The notes under the pieces: model-generated
Told to the model about the DNA's origin: nothing
The model's database searches: none
What the model saw: only the letters and a program-made list of their open reading frames with translations
NCBI GenBank assembly: GCA_963277665.1
Contig: OY728163.1
Location: 1,901,050,644 to 1,901,114,643, forward strand
Direction of reading: 5' to 3'
Source: Viscum album
Taxonomy: Eukaryota; Streptophyta; Magnoliopsida; Santalales; Viscaceae
Length of the DNA: 64,000 nucleotides
In this document: piece after piece, positions 26,396 to 37,003 of the stretch
Position numbering within the stretch: the first letter of the stretch is position 1
Layout: each line of letters starts with the position of its first letter
Position numbers and translations under genes: made by a program

Positions 26396-27665
26396 TACAG
26401 TATTTATTAAATCACTTTTCAGTCATTATGATGTCATAATTCTCACCTTATATTTTTATGCTTTTTATTTTTTACATGAAAATTCACATATCTGAGAAAA
26501 TAATGAAAAACACACTATTGAATAATTTTTATGTTTTGATTCCATAAATTTTATTAGTTTTTAAAATTATTTAATCATTTTTTTATTTTAACTTTTAAAA
26601 ATATTAATTTTCATTTATTGAGAAATGATTAGTTTTTTACAACAATAGCTTTTAAAACCATATAAAAATTAACATTGATATCATAAAATTTTTATTATCA
26701 TTTAAATGTAATCATTTGTTTGATAATAATATTTTATTAAAATATAATTTACTTAAAAAATGATGTAATTCATCAAAATAAACATCTTGATTAAATATGA
26801 CTACTAATTAACAATACAATTTTTTTCTATGAATGAAAATGAAAATAAATTAAAAAGTAACGATAAGAAGGAAATATGAAAATGAATCTACTAAAAATAC
26901 AATATAAATATAAATATTATTATAGTCATTATACATATCAATGTAGTACACTAGTAAATTAATTATGGTTAAGGTGCAAGATGATAAGACATCCAAGGGG
27001 AGGTTCGACATACATGGTTTTGGTTGTGATCTCGATGAGAATGAACAACCCTTGGAAATTAATTTGTTCATGCACAATTTCTTGGATCTTATCCTGGTCT
27101 TGGTAAAAGGATAAGGAATGTAATTCTATCTCCTTCAGATGCTCTAATAAATGGGACTCATATGGTATAATCCGACTGGTTGAGGCTATCACATCCTTTG
27201 ACACTTTCTATTTAATTTCTTTAAACCGCAAAAGATTACTAATGATGTAATCAATATTTAAAGACTATATTACCAAAAATAATTAAACTTAATAGATATT
27301 TAAATCTGATTGGATATAATAAAAAAATAAGTTTATGTGTTTTATAGATCTATATAATAATTCTCTTAAATAAATAATAAGGGAAATTTTATTTATAACA
27401 GTTTATTCTGTTACATATATACTACAATATTGGCATGATATATTATGAATTTCATTTTTCTCTAGACATTATTTGTTTCATATAATGTTTTCACAAAATG
27501 GAAATTATTATTTAAACATTTAAAAGTGGTATGAGACACTATTAACGTTTAATGATTATTTCCCTTAATATTGTTTTAATTATATTTTACCTTAATTATC
27601 CTTCTAGAGGGTAAAATATAATTATTGTTACTTATCCTCCACTGGGGTTATTTTTTATTCATACC
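26396..27665 (-). other. Possible LTR side of the 26.39-kb primer site, with an unrecognised coding-like stretch
   Basis: AT-rich sequence adjoining the primer-site match. Within it, 26959-27204 on the minus strand stays open for 81 codons and is less AT-rich than its surroundings. Its product includes LLEHLKEIELHSLSFYQDQD and continues with a plausible amino-acid mix rather than the usual AT-noise residues. I do not recognise the protein. It may be a gene fragment captured or left in the LTR. Confidence 0.25.
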
Positions 27666-28215
27666 ATACTTATTATTTTATAAATGGATTTTGATTATTT
27701 CAAAAATATTATTATGGAATCAATTTCTTTTCAATGGTTCAATCTTATTATAAAGATATTGTTTTGGAACACATTTCGTTCTTACATGATAATAATGTTT
27801 CAAATATATTTCTATGAAACCCTATTATTTTCCACATATTGATTATTTAAAAATTATATTTTTATTAAATATTTTTCTTTTACAAAGGGTAATCATATTT
27901 AAAAATTATTTTTATGAATTCTTCTTGACTTCCATGAATTAATTGTGTCCTAAAACTATTTTTACAAAACTTTTTGGTTTTCTATTAATTAATATTGTTT
28001 AAATGATATTGATTTAATCCATATATCGTTTCCATGGATTAATCAATATTCAATTATATTTTTATAAACCCATTTATTTTTTCATTTTTTAATAAATTTT
28101 CAAAGAGATTATTATGGAACCCATTTTTTTTACATGGGTTAATCATTTTTCAATGAGATTAAAAAGAAACTAATGTCATTTCCATGGATTGATCATGCTA
28201 TAAAAGGGATAATGT
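27666..28215 (+). repeat. 50-bp minisatellite, 11 units in perfect phase
   Basis: Units start at 27666, 27716, 27766 and every 50 bases to 28166. Ten unit boundaries in a row fall exactly 50 bases apart, with no indel. An approximate consensus is GGAACCCATTTCTTTTCCAT followed by GGATTAATCATTTTTCAAAG and ATATTTTTAT. The best-kept core is CCATGGATTAATCATT (for example 28032-28047). Individual units have diverged by substitution only. A related single copy lies in the E3 5' LTR at 31288-31337 and a weaker one in the E3 3' LTR near 39179. Confidence 0.85.
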
Positions 28216-28290
28216 TTTTTCTTTTTAGTTTTTTATGAAATTAATGATTCTTTATGTTAGAATTTTGTAATTTTACTTCGATATTTAAGG

Positions 28291-28394
28291 GGTGCTTATG
28301 TGATAAACCAATGATCGGTGTTTCTGTGAAGAATCAATGATGAGCAGTTCCATGAAAAAACAATAGTGGGTGGTTATATGATAAAGAATGCACT
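28291..28394 (+). repeat. 26-bp minisatellite, 4 units
   Basis: Four units of exactly 26 bases at 28291-28316, 28317-28342, 28343-28368 and 28369-28394. Each begins with a form of GGTGGTTATGTGA and continues AAAACAATGATG. No indels separate them. The array starts 75 bases after the 50-bp array and is unrelated to it in sequence. Confidence 0.8.
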
Positions 28395-28979
28395 AAAGGG
28401 GTTTTTATTTTTCCCTAATGAAATGGGAAATTATAATATCCCATGTTGGTTATATGGTTTTTAAAATTGAATGTGTTTTGAAAGGGGTTTATGATAGTGA
28501 TTTTCCAAGTTACAAAAAAGATTTTTAATTTATTATTATTTGTTTTAAATAATTTTCATGATTGAGATTGATATGACATTTCTCATGATTATATATTATG
28601 ATATCTATATTCATTTCGATGTATTCTTATTTGATGATTTGAGTATTGATGTGTGTGAGTTCATTTATGATTCTCTCATGCATATTGATTATTTCATTAT
28701 ACCTATATGAACTATTATTCACATTGATGACACCGATTTGTTAAGTTATACATTTTCCCTTACTGAGTGTTTATTCTCAGCATTATTTTGATTCTTTTTC
28801 CCCTAGTTTTAAATAATTTATGTTGAATGAGTTATGTATAGAATAGATTTTTTATTTATTATGTCGATCTCTTAATATGATAATAAAAAGATCGGTAAAG
28901 TGAGAGATATTCACATTTTAATTAATTTGAATTATTTATGTAGGATTTTGTCCCAATTATGTAAAATTAAAAAACATAA
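28395..28979. other. No feature recognised, probably decayed copia C3 5' side
   Basis: Upstream copia integrase, protease and gag of C3 should lie here, but nothing can be aligned by eye. Confidence 0.35.
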
Positions 28980-29124
28980 AGGTCATCTCTTGTGTAAGTG
29001 ATCCATTCTTCTTTATGATGATGTATTTTCCAGATGAAAAATTTGGACCCTAATTATCAAAATCAAATCAAGGAATATAATTTTTTGGATTTCATCATAG
29101 GATACAAGATATTGGGTTCTAGGT
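28980..29124 (+). pseudogene. Copia C3 integrase fragment, 5' of the E3 insertion
   Basis: Plus-strand translation gives DVFSR then KIWTL, then IIKIKSR and IIFW. This fits the copia integrase region around GV.ER.NRTL and the following FWGYA block. Just before 29124 it reads YKILGSR, matching the copia PYE.W.GRKPS block. The second half of that block, GKPS, is found on the far side of E3 at 39417-39428. The fragment is interrupted by stops and a deletion. Confidence 0.45.
29120..29124. repeat. Target-site duplication of E3, left copy
   Basis: TAGGT, identical to 39413-39417 immediately beyond the right LTR. A 5-bp duplication is standard for Ty3/gypsy and Ty1/copia integrases. Confidence 0.8.
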
Positions 29125-31516
29125 TGTTATAATATGGGTTTCCTATATGATAAATAACATGTATTGTATATAATAAACATATAAGGAACCTATATCAGAA
29201 AAGAGTAACTATAAAACCTAGACATTTTAGAATATGATTTGATTTGATAAATTCCCTGGGTTTAATAGATTCTAAAAAAAAAACAGATGTGAATAATTAT
29301 TTACTAAAATAAAAAACAATAAAATTAATTAAACATTATATAGAGAATATAAAAATATATGACTTGGAGAAATGTTTAAATTTAAAGAATAAATACAATT
29401 GTTTATGATGATATTGTTTTTCACTATACTGTTAAATTATGATGTTTTTATAATTTATTGGTTTTAATGATTAAAATCAAGAATTATTTATAAAATTGAT
29501 GTATGAAATAATAAATTTAATTAATATAATTCATTTTATTAGTATCTCATGATAATTAATATTTTTATATTAATGATTCAGTTAATAGAATTGTTTGGTT
29601 TACAATTTTCTTTTATTTTATATTTTTTATGTTAATGTTAATTTCTTATATTTAGAGTAACAAACATTTGATATTTTAATTTTTACAATTATATAAAAAT
29701 AAATATTTATTTATATATTTATTAATGAATTTTTTGAAATAAATATAAAAACATTTGAAATTAAAAATAATTTTTTTTTCAAACATTATTTTATTATCTA
29801 CATGTTGTGTTTTATCTTTATAAATTAAATTTTTCACTATTGATGAATGAATTTAATTATATTTCATGATATTTTATTCAATAATGTAAATTTTAATTCA
29901 TATAATGTATTTTTAAGGGTATGGAATAATTATATATTCATTTTATGATTTGGAATAATATTTTATTTCTAAAAATTATTTTTAAATGCTTCATGCATGG
30001 ATAATATAATTAATTTTTTCCACTAATAGAATTTTAATATTATAAAAGTTATTATATATTTGGAATCAAAATAATTATTAATTTTAAATATATTAAATAT
30101 AATTTTGGAGAATAGAACTGATTTACAATCATCAATTTTTCACCATGGAATGTGTTAAAATGGAAAAATTTGGAGTTTACCTAAGAGGTAAGTCCACTGT
30201 TTTCAGAAACAATTGTTCTAATTTGATTACATGAGTGTATTTCTAGAATAACATATAAAATATTACAAAATTAAATAAATTTTAATAAAATTATATTTTA
30301 AATAAATTTATTACATTGAAATTATTATAATAATTAAAATAATTCCACCCTTCTCGATTATAAAATCGAACGCCTTACATACCTTTTTCCATGCACATTA
30401 GGCTGCATAACATTACCAAAAAATACCAAAATATATTCCAAACTCACTAAAAAATTTCATTGATGAATTATTGTCATAAAACATATAAATTAATTGGTCG
30501 TATGGTGTATGATAAAGGATGATATCGTAGGAAGATGATGTCAGATGAAGTATGAATAAGGTCACAACTTCTAGTAATTTTTATGTTAAAATATCCATTT
30601 TATCAATATTATTTCTTATTGAATATTAATTAAGGATAATTTCAAGTTATTTACCTTTTACAAATCATTTGTTTACTTGTACTATATTTATTTATATGGT
30701 TTTTAGAACTACTTCCATTTTTTCTTAATTAGTACTCACATAACAGAAAAAATATTAAAAACGAATGAAATTGTTTCCCCTTTTTGGTTATGATTAATTC
30801 AATTACATGTAAGTGTTATTAGAATTAATTTATTTAACTTTTTACCAATATATTAATATTCTCTGAAGTTATTTTTAAAATATTTTAATTTCCTTAAAAA
30901 TTATTTAATTAATTATTTTTCAAATGATTTTTGAATGTCTGCCATTTAACTTTTTCGTATAGTACAAAAAAATTAATGCAAAATGTTTGAATATTTTTTT
31001 GTCTGTATTTGAAATTATTTATAATATAAATTCATTTAGATATTTCCATTTGTTTTTAATGAAAATACTATTCACATTTTTTGAGGAATTTTATTAAAAA
31101 CATTCCAATATAAATGGGTTTTCTCACAATATTCCAGGGATAATTATAATTCATTTAGTAAAGTATTTTATATATATGTAGAAACCCTTTATGGAATATT
31201 ATTTATGACTAGGGATATTATTTATGGATAAAATCATGTTTATTTATATATATAGTTTATAATGATATTTTTTAGTCCTGTTATCATGGAACCTCTTTCT
31301 TTCTCATGGTTTAATTAATTATTCAATCAATGATAGATGATTTAACATGTTTATGAAATACATATAAAGGAATAATTTTTATATTATAGGTTGGAATAAC
31401 ACTAGATATCCAATTATATTTATTTTTTTATATCTTAGTATTATTAATGGTACCATGTTCATTTGAACATTCCCAGGAGTGTATTAGCGCATTTTTTTCA
31501 ATCCCAATAATGTATA
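29125..31516 (+). repeat. 5' LTR of E3
   Basis: 2,392 bases, starting TGTTATAATATGG and ending with a decayed ..GTATA. It aligns with 37004-39412 at a constant offset of about 7,880-7,900. Examples are aaataaatataaaaacatt (29738 and 37622), ttgatgaatga (29841 and 37721), and aaattcatttagatatttcc (31028) against aaattcacttaaatatttcc (38925). The match is patchy and many bases differ. Confidence 0.8.
30359..30366 (+). promoter_or_regulatory. TATA box in E3 5' LTR
   Basis: TATAAAAT inside the context ctcgattataaaatcg. The aligned site in the 3' LTR is TATAAATG at 38242-38249, in the context ctcatttataaatgg. The pyrimidine-rich stretch just downstream is also kept in both LTRs. Confidence 0.55.
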
Positions 31517-31517
31517 A

Positions 31518-31535
31518 TGGTATCTTTCCAAAGCA
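31518..31535 (+). other. Primer binding site of E3
   Basis: TGGTATC directly follows the end of the 5' LTR, after one spacer base. It is followed by tttccAAAGCA. The first seven bases match the initiator-methionine tRNA primer site used by most plant gypsy elements. The rest fits only if five bases were inserted. Confidence 0.5.
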
Positions 31536-32876
31536 TACCATATAATAGATATCTCAATGTGTAGCCGTGAAGTATGATTCATATGGTAATTTTTATTCCA
31601 AATTTTTATTGTGTATTCTTCAGGAAATTTTATTCTCTCATGGAACATTTTTTTAAATATTCCACACACTTAAAAACACGTGTATTTTGTTATGAAAGAT
31701 CACTATGTCAATATTTTTTGATTTACGGTCTATAACATATTTTATATAATTTTATAATTTAATATGTTACTCATATATCCTTATGGGTATATTACACTCA
31801 CTTTTTATCATTCATTAAAATCAACCGCATTTACCCTTACTAAGAAGCTGTGAAAACCCATTCTTATGATTACATTATCCAATGTTATAAACAATTATTT
31901 TAAGTAGAATATTTTTAAGAATATATATTTGTATGATTGAAATTTTGGGGGTTGATAAATATTATTTATAAATATTTTTATTATTTATATGTTTTCCAAA
32001 TTCACTAAACCATTAATATTTTGGGGTGACTAATTTTCTGACATACATTAAACATTAAAACAAAATGAAGTAATATGTATTAAACTGATTCTTGGGTCAC
32101 CATAGTTGGTTTAAATAATGGTTTAGTTATTTTCAGAGATTTGTATTGGAAAACCATCTTTATAACCTCAGGTAAATTTATAAATATAATAAATATCATA
32201 TATTTCTTATAAATTAAATACGTTATGGTTTACTATAAATGAAATCTCTCTATATATACAAACATGTGGATATAGGACCATGTATATGTGATTCTATTGT
32301 TAATAAAATTGAAAAAATAATGGTGGGTATTAATTCACTCAGTGAATACCCATGAGGAATAACAATACCCTTATTTTTAAATTCACTTGTAATATACATG
32401 GGTTAATTCACATTGTCAATATGAACCATTTTATATAGTGATATTATATATCCTGTGACAACCTACGATAATCCTCTATTTTTAGGAATAAACTGAAAAC
32501 CTAATATCCTTATTGGATGAAAAAATAATTATGGATATAAAATTAATGAAATTCCTTGTTAAATTATTATGTAATTTAATTATTTTTTTTCCATATTTAA
32601 AATTTTTCTAATAAAATGGTTTTAATGAGGATGATTTTAGTATAAAATGAATGTTATAGGAAGTATAATTTATGTCCTAGTGGGAAACCAAATCAAATAA
32701 AATATGGAATGTGAAATATTATGTATACTATCACCTAACACTTCCATGTGATGAAAAATAAACAGAAAATCAAACACCAAAACAAAAATATAAAGGAACA
32801 AATTTTCATATATTATTTTATGTTTAAACAAGGACCATATTTTTGAAGGCTATATGATGAAATAATTGACGAGAAG
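31536..32876 (+). other. E3 leader and start of gag, not readable
   Basis: Leader and N-terminal gag are expected here. No residue pattern could be aligned with confidence. Confidence 0.4.
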
Positions 32877-32963
32877 TGGATAAATATGACTGGAAAAGTA
32901 TTTTATATTCATCGGTATTTAGATCATGATACGGTGATACTTTTCAAACATCATTTAGATAGT
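32877..32963 (+). pseudogene. E3 gag capsid remnant
   Basis: The frame reads WINMTGKVFYIHRYLDHDTV and then ILFKHHLDS without a stop. It follows the gypsy capsid pattern W(I/L)..ME..F......C....KV..A...L.G. The conserved cysteine is changed to tyrosine, as expected from TGT to TAT. This block of plant gypsy gag helps form the capsid shell. Confidence 0.55.
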
Positions 32964-33904
32964 GAAGTCAATCAATAGGATACTCTTATCAATAACATGA
33001 GAAAAAAATTATAAATTTAATCCATATAAGGGGATGTATTTAAAATTTATTATTCAATAAATAATTTCATTAGAATACTAACATTTATATTGATAGTAAA
33101 TTTATGGAACTAAAATAGAAATATTATGAATCCAATGATACTTATAATAAAAGATTAAAAAATTCCCATGAAATGTTTTTAGTTTTATCAATAATTGTGA
33201 ATGAAAAAAATAAACAGTAGCTTAAAACCTAGTCATTAAATAGACGTAGATTTGATATAATGTTGATACAATGAAAAAAATAATTTGAAGTTCTATAAAG
33301 AGAGAAATTATTATTAAGGACTCCCATCATTACCTTCTTTTATTATATATCAAAGGATAATTGGTGTTTTTTGAAATTGAAATAATAAAATACATTGTTG
33401 AATGGAAATTAATATTCCTTGATGCTCGAAATGAGGAATGAAACAATGGGTAAAGTTTCCCCAATGAATGAGAAAATTTAAGAATAATATATGTGGAGGA
33501 AATCATGAACACGATTTTAAAGGAGATAAAGGTTTAAATAAATTTCAACAAAATTCCCCAAACACAGTTTAATATTTTATTTATAAAAATTATGGACGTT
33601 ATTATAATTATAACACTATTCTAGTAGTTAATGGATTATTTTATCCCAAAATATTCAGCTAAAAGACATTGTGAATACATATTCAATAAAATATAATTAA
33701 TAGGATTGTAAAAATGAAATGTTGAAAGGCACACTTAAAATCCTCTACATAATTTAAAATATACTATTTGATGCTTTTTAACAAAATTTTTATTTCTATA
33801 AAATTTCTTTAAAGTATAAAATCACCACCTCAACCATTACATATTTTATTAACATTAAAATCCCTCATTGATATATTGATTTCCTCTCATATATATGGAT
33901 TGAT

Positions 33905-33937
33905 TATAATATAATTTTAGGGTAATTATGAATCATG
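33905..33937 (+). pseudogene. E3 protease end
   Basis: The frame reads YNIILG, stop, L, stop, I. It fits the (D)VILGMDWL block that closes the gypsy aspartic protease, with the tryptophan TGG turned into TGA. The catalytic DTG/DSG triad upstream could not be read. Confidence 0.5.
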
Positions 33938-34196
33938 AAAATCTTGTAATTCATTATATAGTAATATTTGATTATTTTTTTGAAATATAATATATCCCTA
34001 TATTTATTTCCTATATCAATTTTTTTTAAGGGAAGAAAAATATTATATCTGGAATCAACCAACAATTTTCAATGATTTTAAGGATAAATGTGATATTATA
34101 ATTTAAATTTAATATATAATATAGGTCACAAAATATATTCATGTGGGATATTTTTATAAAATTTTTGGGGAGAAACTCCACACGCATGATACTCCT

Positions 34197-35030
34197 ATAT
34201 TTAATGAATATGGTGATGTATTTCATAAATATCTATTTATTCCTCCCATAAAATAGAAAAGGTCAGTTTTTAATAGAACATAAACATCACATTATTCTTA
34301 TTCCAATGAACACATATAAAATGGTTCTAATAGATTTATAAAAATTGAAGAAGAATCCCTAGAAGAATCTAAAAAATGGATTCATATTCCTTATTTAATC
34401 CCAATGTGGTGGACCTATTTTAATAAAATTTAAAATGGATCAATTTTAATTTTAGTTGATTATTGATATCTTATCATACTTGAAGTCATGAAAAATAATC
34501 ATTTATCCTTATTGATTACATGATTGGACACAAGAACGAAACATACTAATTTTCCTAGCATATATTCCACAATGATATCATTGGTTAATGATTAAAATAG
34601 AAGATATACTGAATAGATTTATCTATATAATGAATCATCACTAATAATTTATTATTATTCCATTTATACTTCTTAGATCCCTCTATATTTTTATAAATAT
34701 AATTAATTCATAATTTAGAGATTACCATGAATATTTTAGGATATAATTTGTAGATGATAATCTATATTTCTCATTAGAATGGAGGAGCATGAATATTATT
34801 TGTGGTTTTTCGAAAAACTATTTTGTGGTATAAGATTTATGATAAAATTATATGGGGTAATTTATTGTAAAATAGTGTAAAGTTCATGGGTAATATTTTT
34901 AGAAGAGAGGCTATATGAGTGGATCCTTCAAATATGAGAGTTATTGAACAATCCCATTGACCAACCACATTGACCAAGATATATATTCCAATTGGACTTC
35001 TTAGATATGAATATATCTTTCTAAGAAATA
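34197..35030 (+). pseudogene. E3 reverse transcriptase remnant
   Basis: The linker reads IFNEYGDVFHKYL at 34197. The finger region follows with TYKMVLIDL, stop, KLKKNP (from about 34311), then NGFIFLI, and GGPILIKFKMDQF. The palm ends in FRDYHEYF and FVDDNLYFS, where FVDD (34747-34758) keeps both catalytic aspartates. The connection region reads FMGNIFRREAI then VDPSNMRVIE from 34883. Residue order and spacing match plant gypsy RT over more than 250 codons. Numerous stops make it inactive. The minus-strand open frame at 34837-35139 is a shadow of this region. Confidence 0.85.
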
Positions 35031-35169
35031 TCTCATGTCTATAATGTAAATTAATAATTTTTAAATTAATTGTATCCAAACAAATTTTTAAAGATGACTG
35101 CGATGAAAATTTTAGGAATAAAATCTGAAGGTTAGTCATTTTATCTTTCCTTACAACAACCTATAATAT

Positions 35170-35520
35170 ATAAAATTTTGTGGTATATACTAATGTACAA
35201 ATAAATGTAATATGATTGTTTATTTTGTTGAATATCTTGGGGGTAGCTTATATATTTTAAAAATTAAATGATCGAGATAAACGATAGAATACTCATGATA
35301 TGAAACTCATACAAATAATTTTTACTCTAAAAATATGGGGGAATTGTCCCTATGGTGAATATTTTGATACATACCCTGATCCAAAAATTATGATTTATAT
35401 ATTTATATTTATATTATGTAATATTAAAAAAAAATTATATTAGATTAATGACTATGACTACTCAATAAGTTACCAATCGGAGAATGTAATCCATGTGATA
35501 GACGATCTGCATGGGATTGA
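35170..35520 (+). pseudogene. E3 RNase H remnant
   Basis: NFVVYTNVQINVI at 35173 fits the first RNase H strand, where the leading catalytic aspartate lies. From 35288 the frame runs NTHDMKLIQIIFTLKIWGNC and on through PYGEYFDTYPDPKIMIYIF for about 39 codons without a stop. This is the family's conserved central block. Then INDYDYSISYQ follows at the position of the KDYD..I.YHPGK linker. This domain removes the RNA strand during reverse transcription. Confidence 0.8.
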
Positions 35521-35999
35521 TAATGGAAGTTTTTTCCATGATGAGAATTGAATAATCTCCAAAACTTAGGGGTTTTAATGGATTTCATTTGAAATCAATA
35601 TTTATGTGTATAAATCTTATCATTATTAGATTATCGTCTAATTATCCATACATGTTATGATTAATGTGTAATTGAATGAATATTTAGACTAGTAAAATAA
35701 TTAGAGGACTTTCTCAGAGATCAAAATTTTCAATGATGTAATGATATGGTCCTGGAATTGATATTTATAAATTGAAATAGTAATTTAAAAATCAACAATT
35801 AGATGATGCAAATAACTCATTATTCTCAATCCATCATGGAAGATCAAAGATGAATAATGATCTAAATGATAATTTCTTGTGGGTAAAACAAACAGGGTTA
35901 TTGCAGAATTTATATGTCCAATATTTTTATATCATCATGATATGCATAAATATCTTTACTCATAGGGTATGATGTAAAAGTCAACCAAACATCAAAGGA

Positions 36000-36830
36000 A
36001 ATATGAAAATACCACCATTTATTTTTTATAGGGCTCCATATGACATAAAATGTCCATAATTACATTTTTTACATGATAAACTATAGAGTCATAGAATTTC
36101 ATTTAGATCATATATGGTTTCTCATATTATAAAATTTTAAAGATATTCATTTAGAAATGTGATAATATTACATGGATTACAACGAAAAATTTTATCTGAT
36201 AGTGATCCATCGAATTAAACAATGTTATAGAGATTCCATTGTATGTTTTGAATATGTTCTTGAATATTGTAACTATATGTCATCCATATATAAATTATTA
36301 TTCTTGGATAAAAATTCAAACCCTGAATTATATTTTTATAGATTTATTTTTGTATTTTAAAGGTGTTTGTGATCAACATATTTGTCTAGTTGATTTTTTA
36401 AAACAATGTCGATTCCACATGTATTTCAGTTAGATCTGTATGAATCCTTATATGAAAATAAGTTCATAAATACTGCATGATGGGTTACTGTTTTATAATG
36501 AAAAATATTAGGAATCGATCCAAATAAATAAAAGAGAATAAAAGATATATCCATTCAGCAACACCTCAGAATATCATAGAGTTGATATATAATATATTGA
36601 TAATTTATATGAAGTGTTCCATACTGAAATGATATTGATTAAGTATTCCGTTTAATATATTCTTAGAATAAGGATACGTTATATAGAAAAATTTATATAT
36701 TAGGAAAAAAAATATTTTAGTCCCTATGATAATATTGATCATTCAGAATGGTATCTTAACACTAGTTACTTCCACCAAACCTCTCACAAGTTTTATATGT
36801 AATCCATATATGGGTTTTGGGGAATTAAAT
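36000..36830 (+). pseudogene. E3 integrase remnant
   Basis: LHFLHDKL, stop, SH (about 36063) fits the region after the first catalytic aspartate. VIILHGLQRKILSDSDPSN (from 36157) fits the second-aspartate block, with the aspartate kept in SDSDP. The 64-codon open frame 36239-36433 runs through CHPYINYYSWIKIQTLNYIF and FKGVCDQHICLVDFLKQC, the helix after the YHPQ block. LYESLYENK follows at 36436. NPYMGFGEL near 36795-36825 fits the C-terminal domain. The frame at 36239-36433 is a real fossil of integrase rather than noise. No chromodomain could be read. Confidence 0.8.
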
Positions 36831-36985
36831 TCCAATTCAATAATGTTTAATTAATTTTTTTTGTACAGATTAATCATGATCTTCACTTTGAATATCATTA
36901 ATTATATATTTCATTTGAAAATGATAAATTGATAAAGAAAAAGACAAATCACATGGTTAATGTTAAATGGTGAAACCAGAAATGC

Positions 36986-37003
36986 GAGGAAGGTGAGAGG
37001 GAA
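36986..37003 (+). other. Polypurine tract of E3
   Basis: gaggaaggtgagagggaa, 17 of 18 purines, directly before the 3' LTR start at 37004. It agrees with plus orientation. Confidence 0.75.

Noticed and set aside
34837..35139. 100-codon minus-strand open frame
   Set aside because: It is antisense to the well-supported E3 RT connection region and has no recognisable product.
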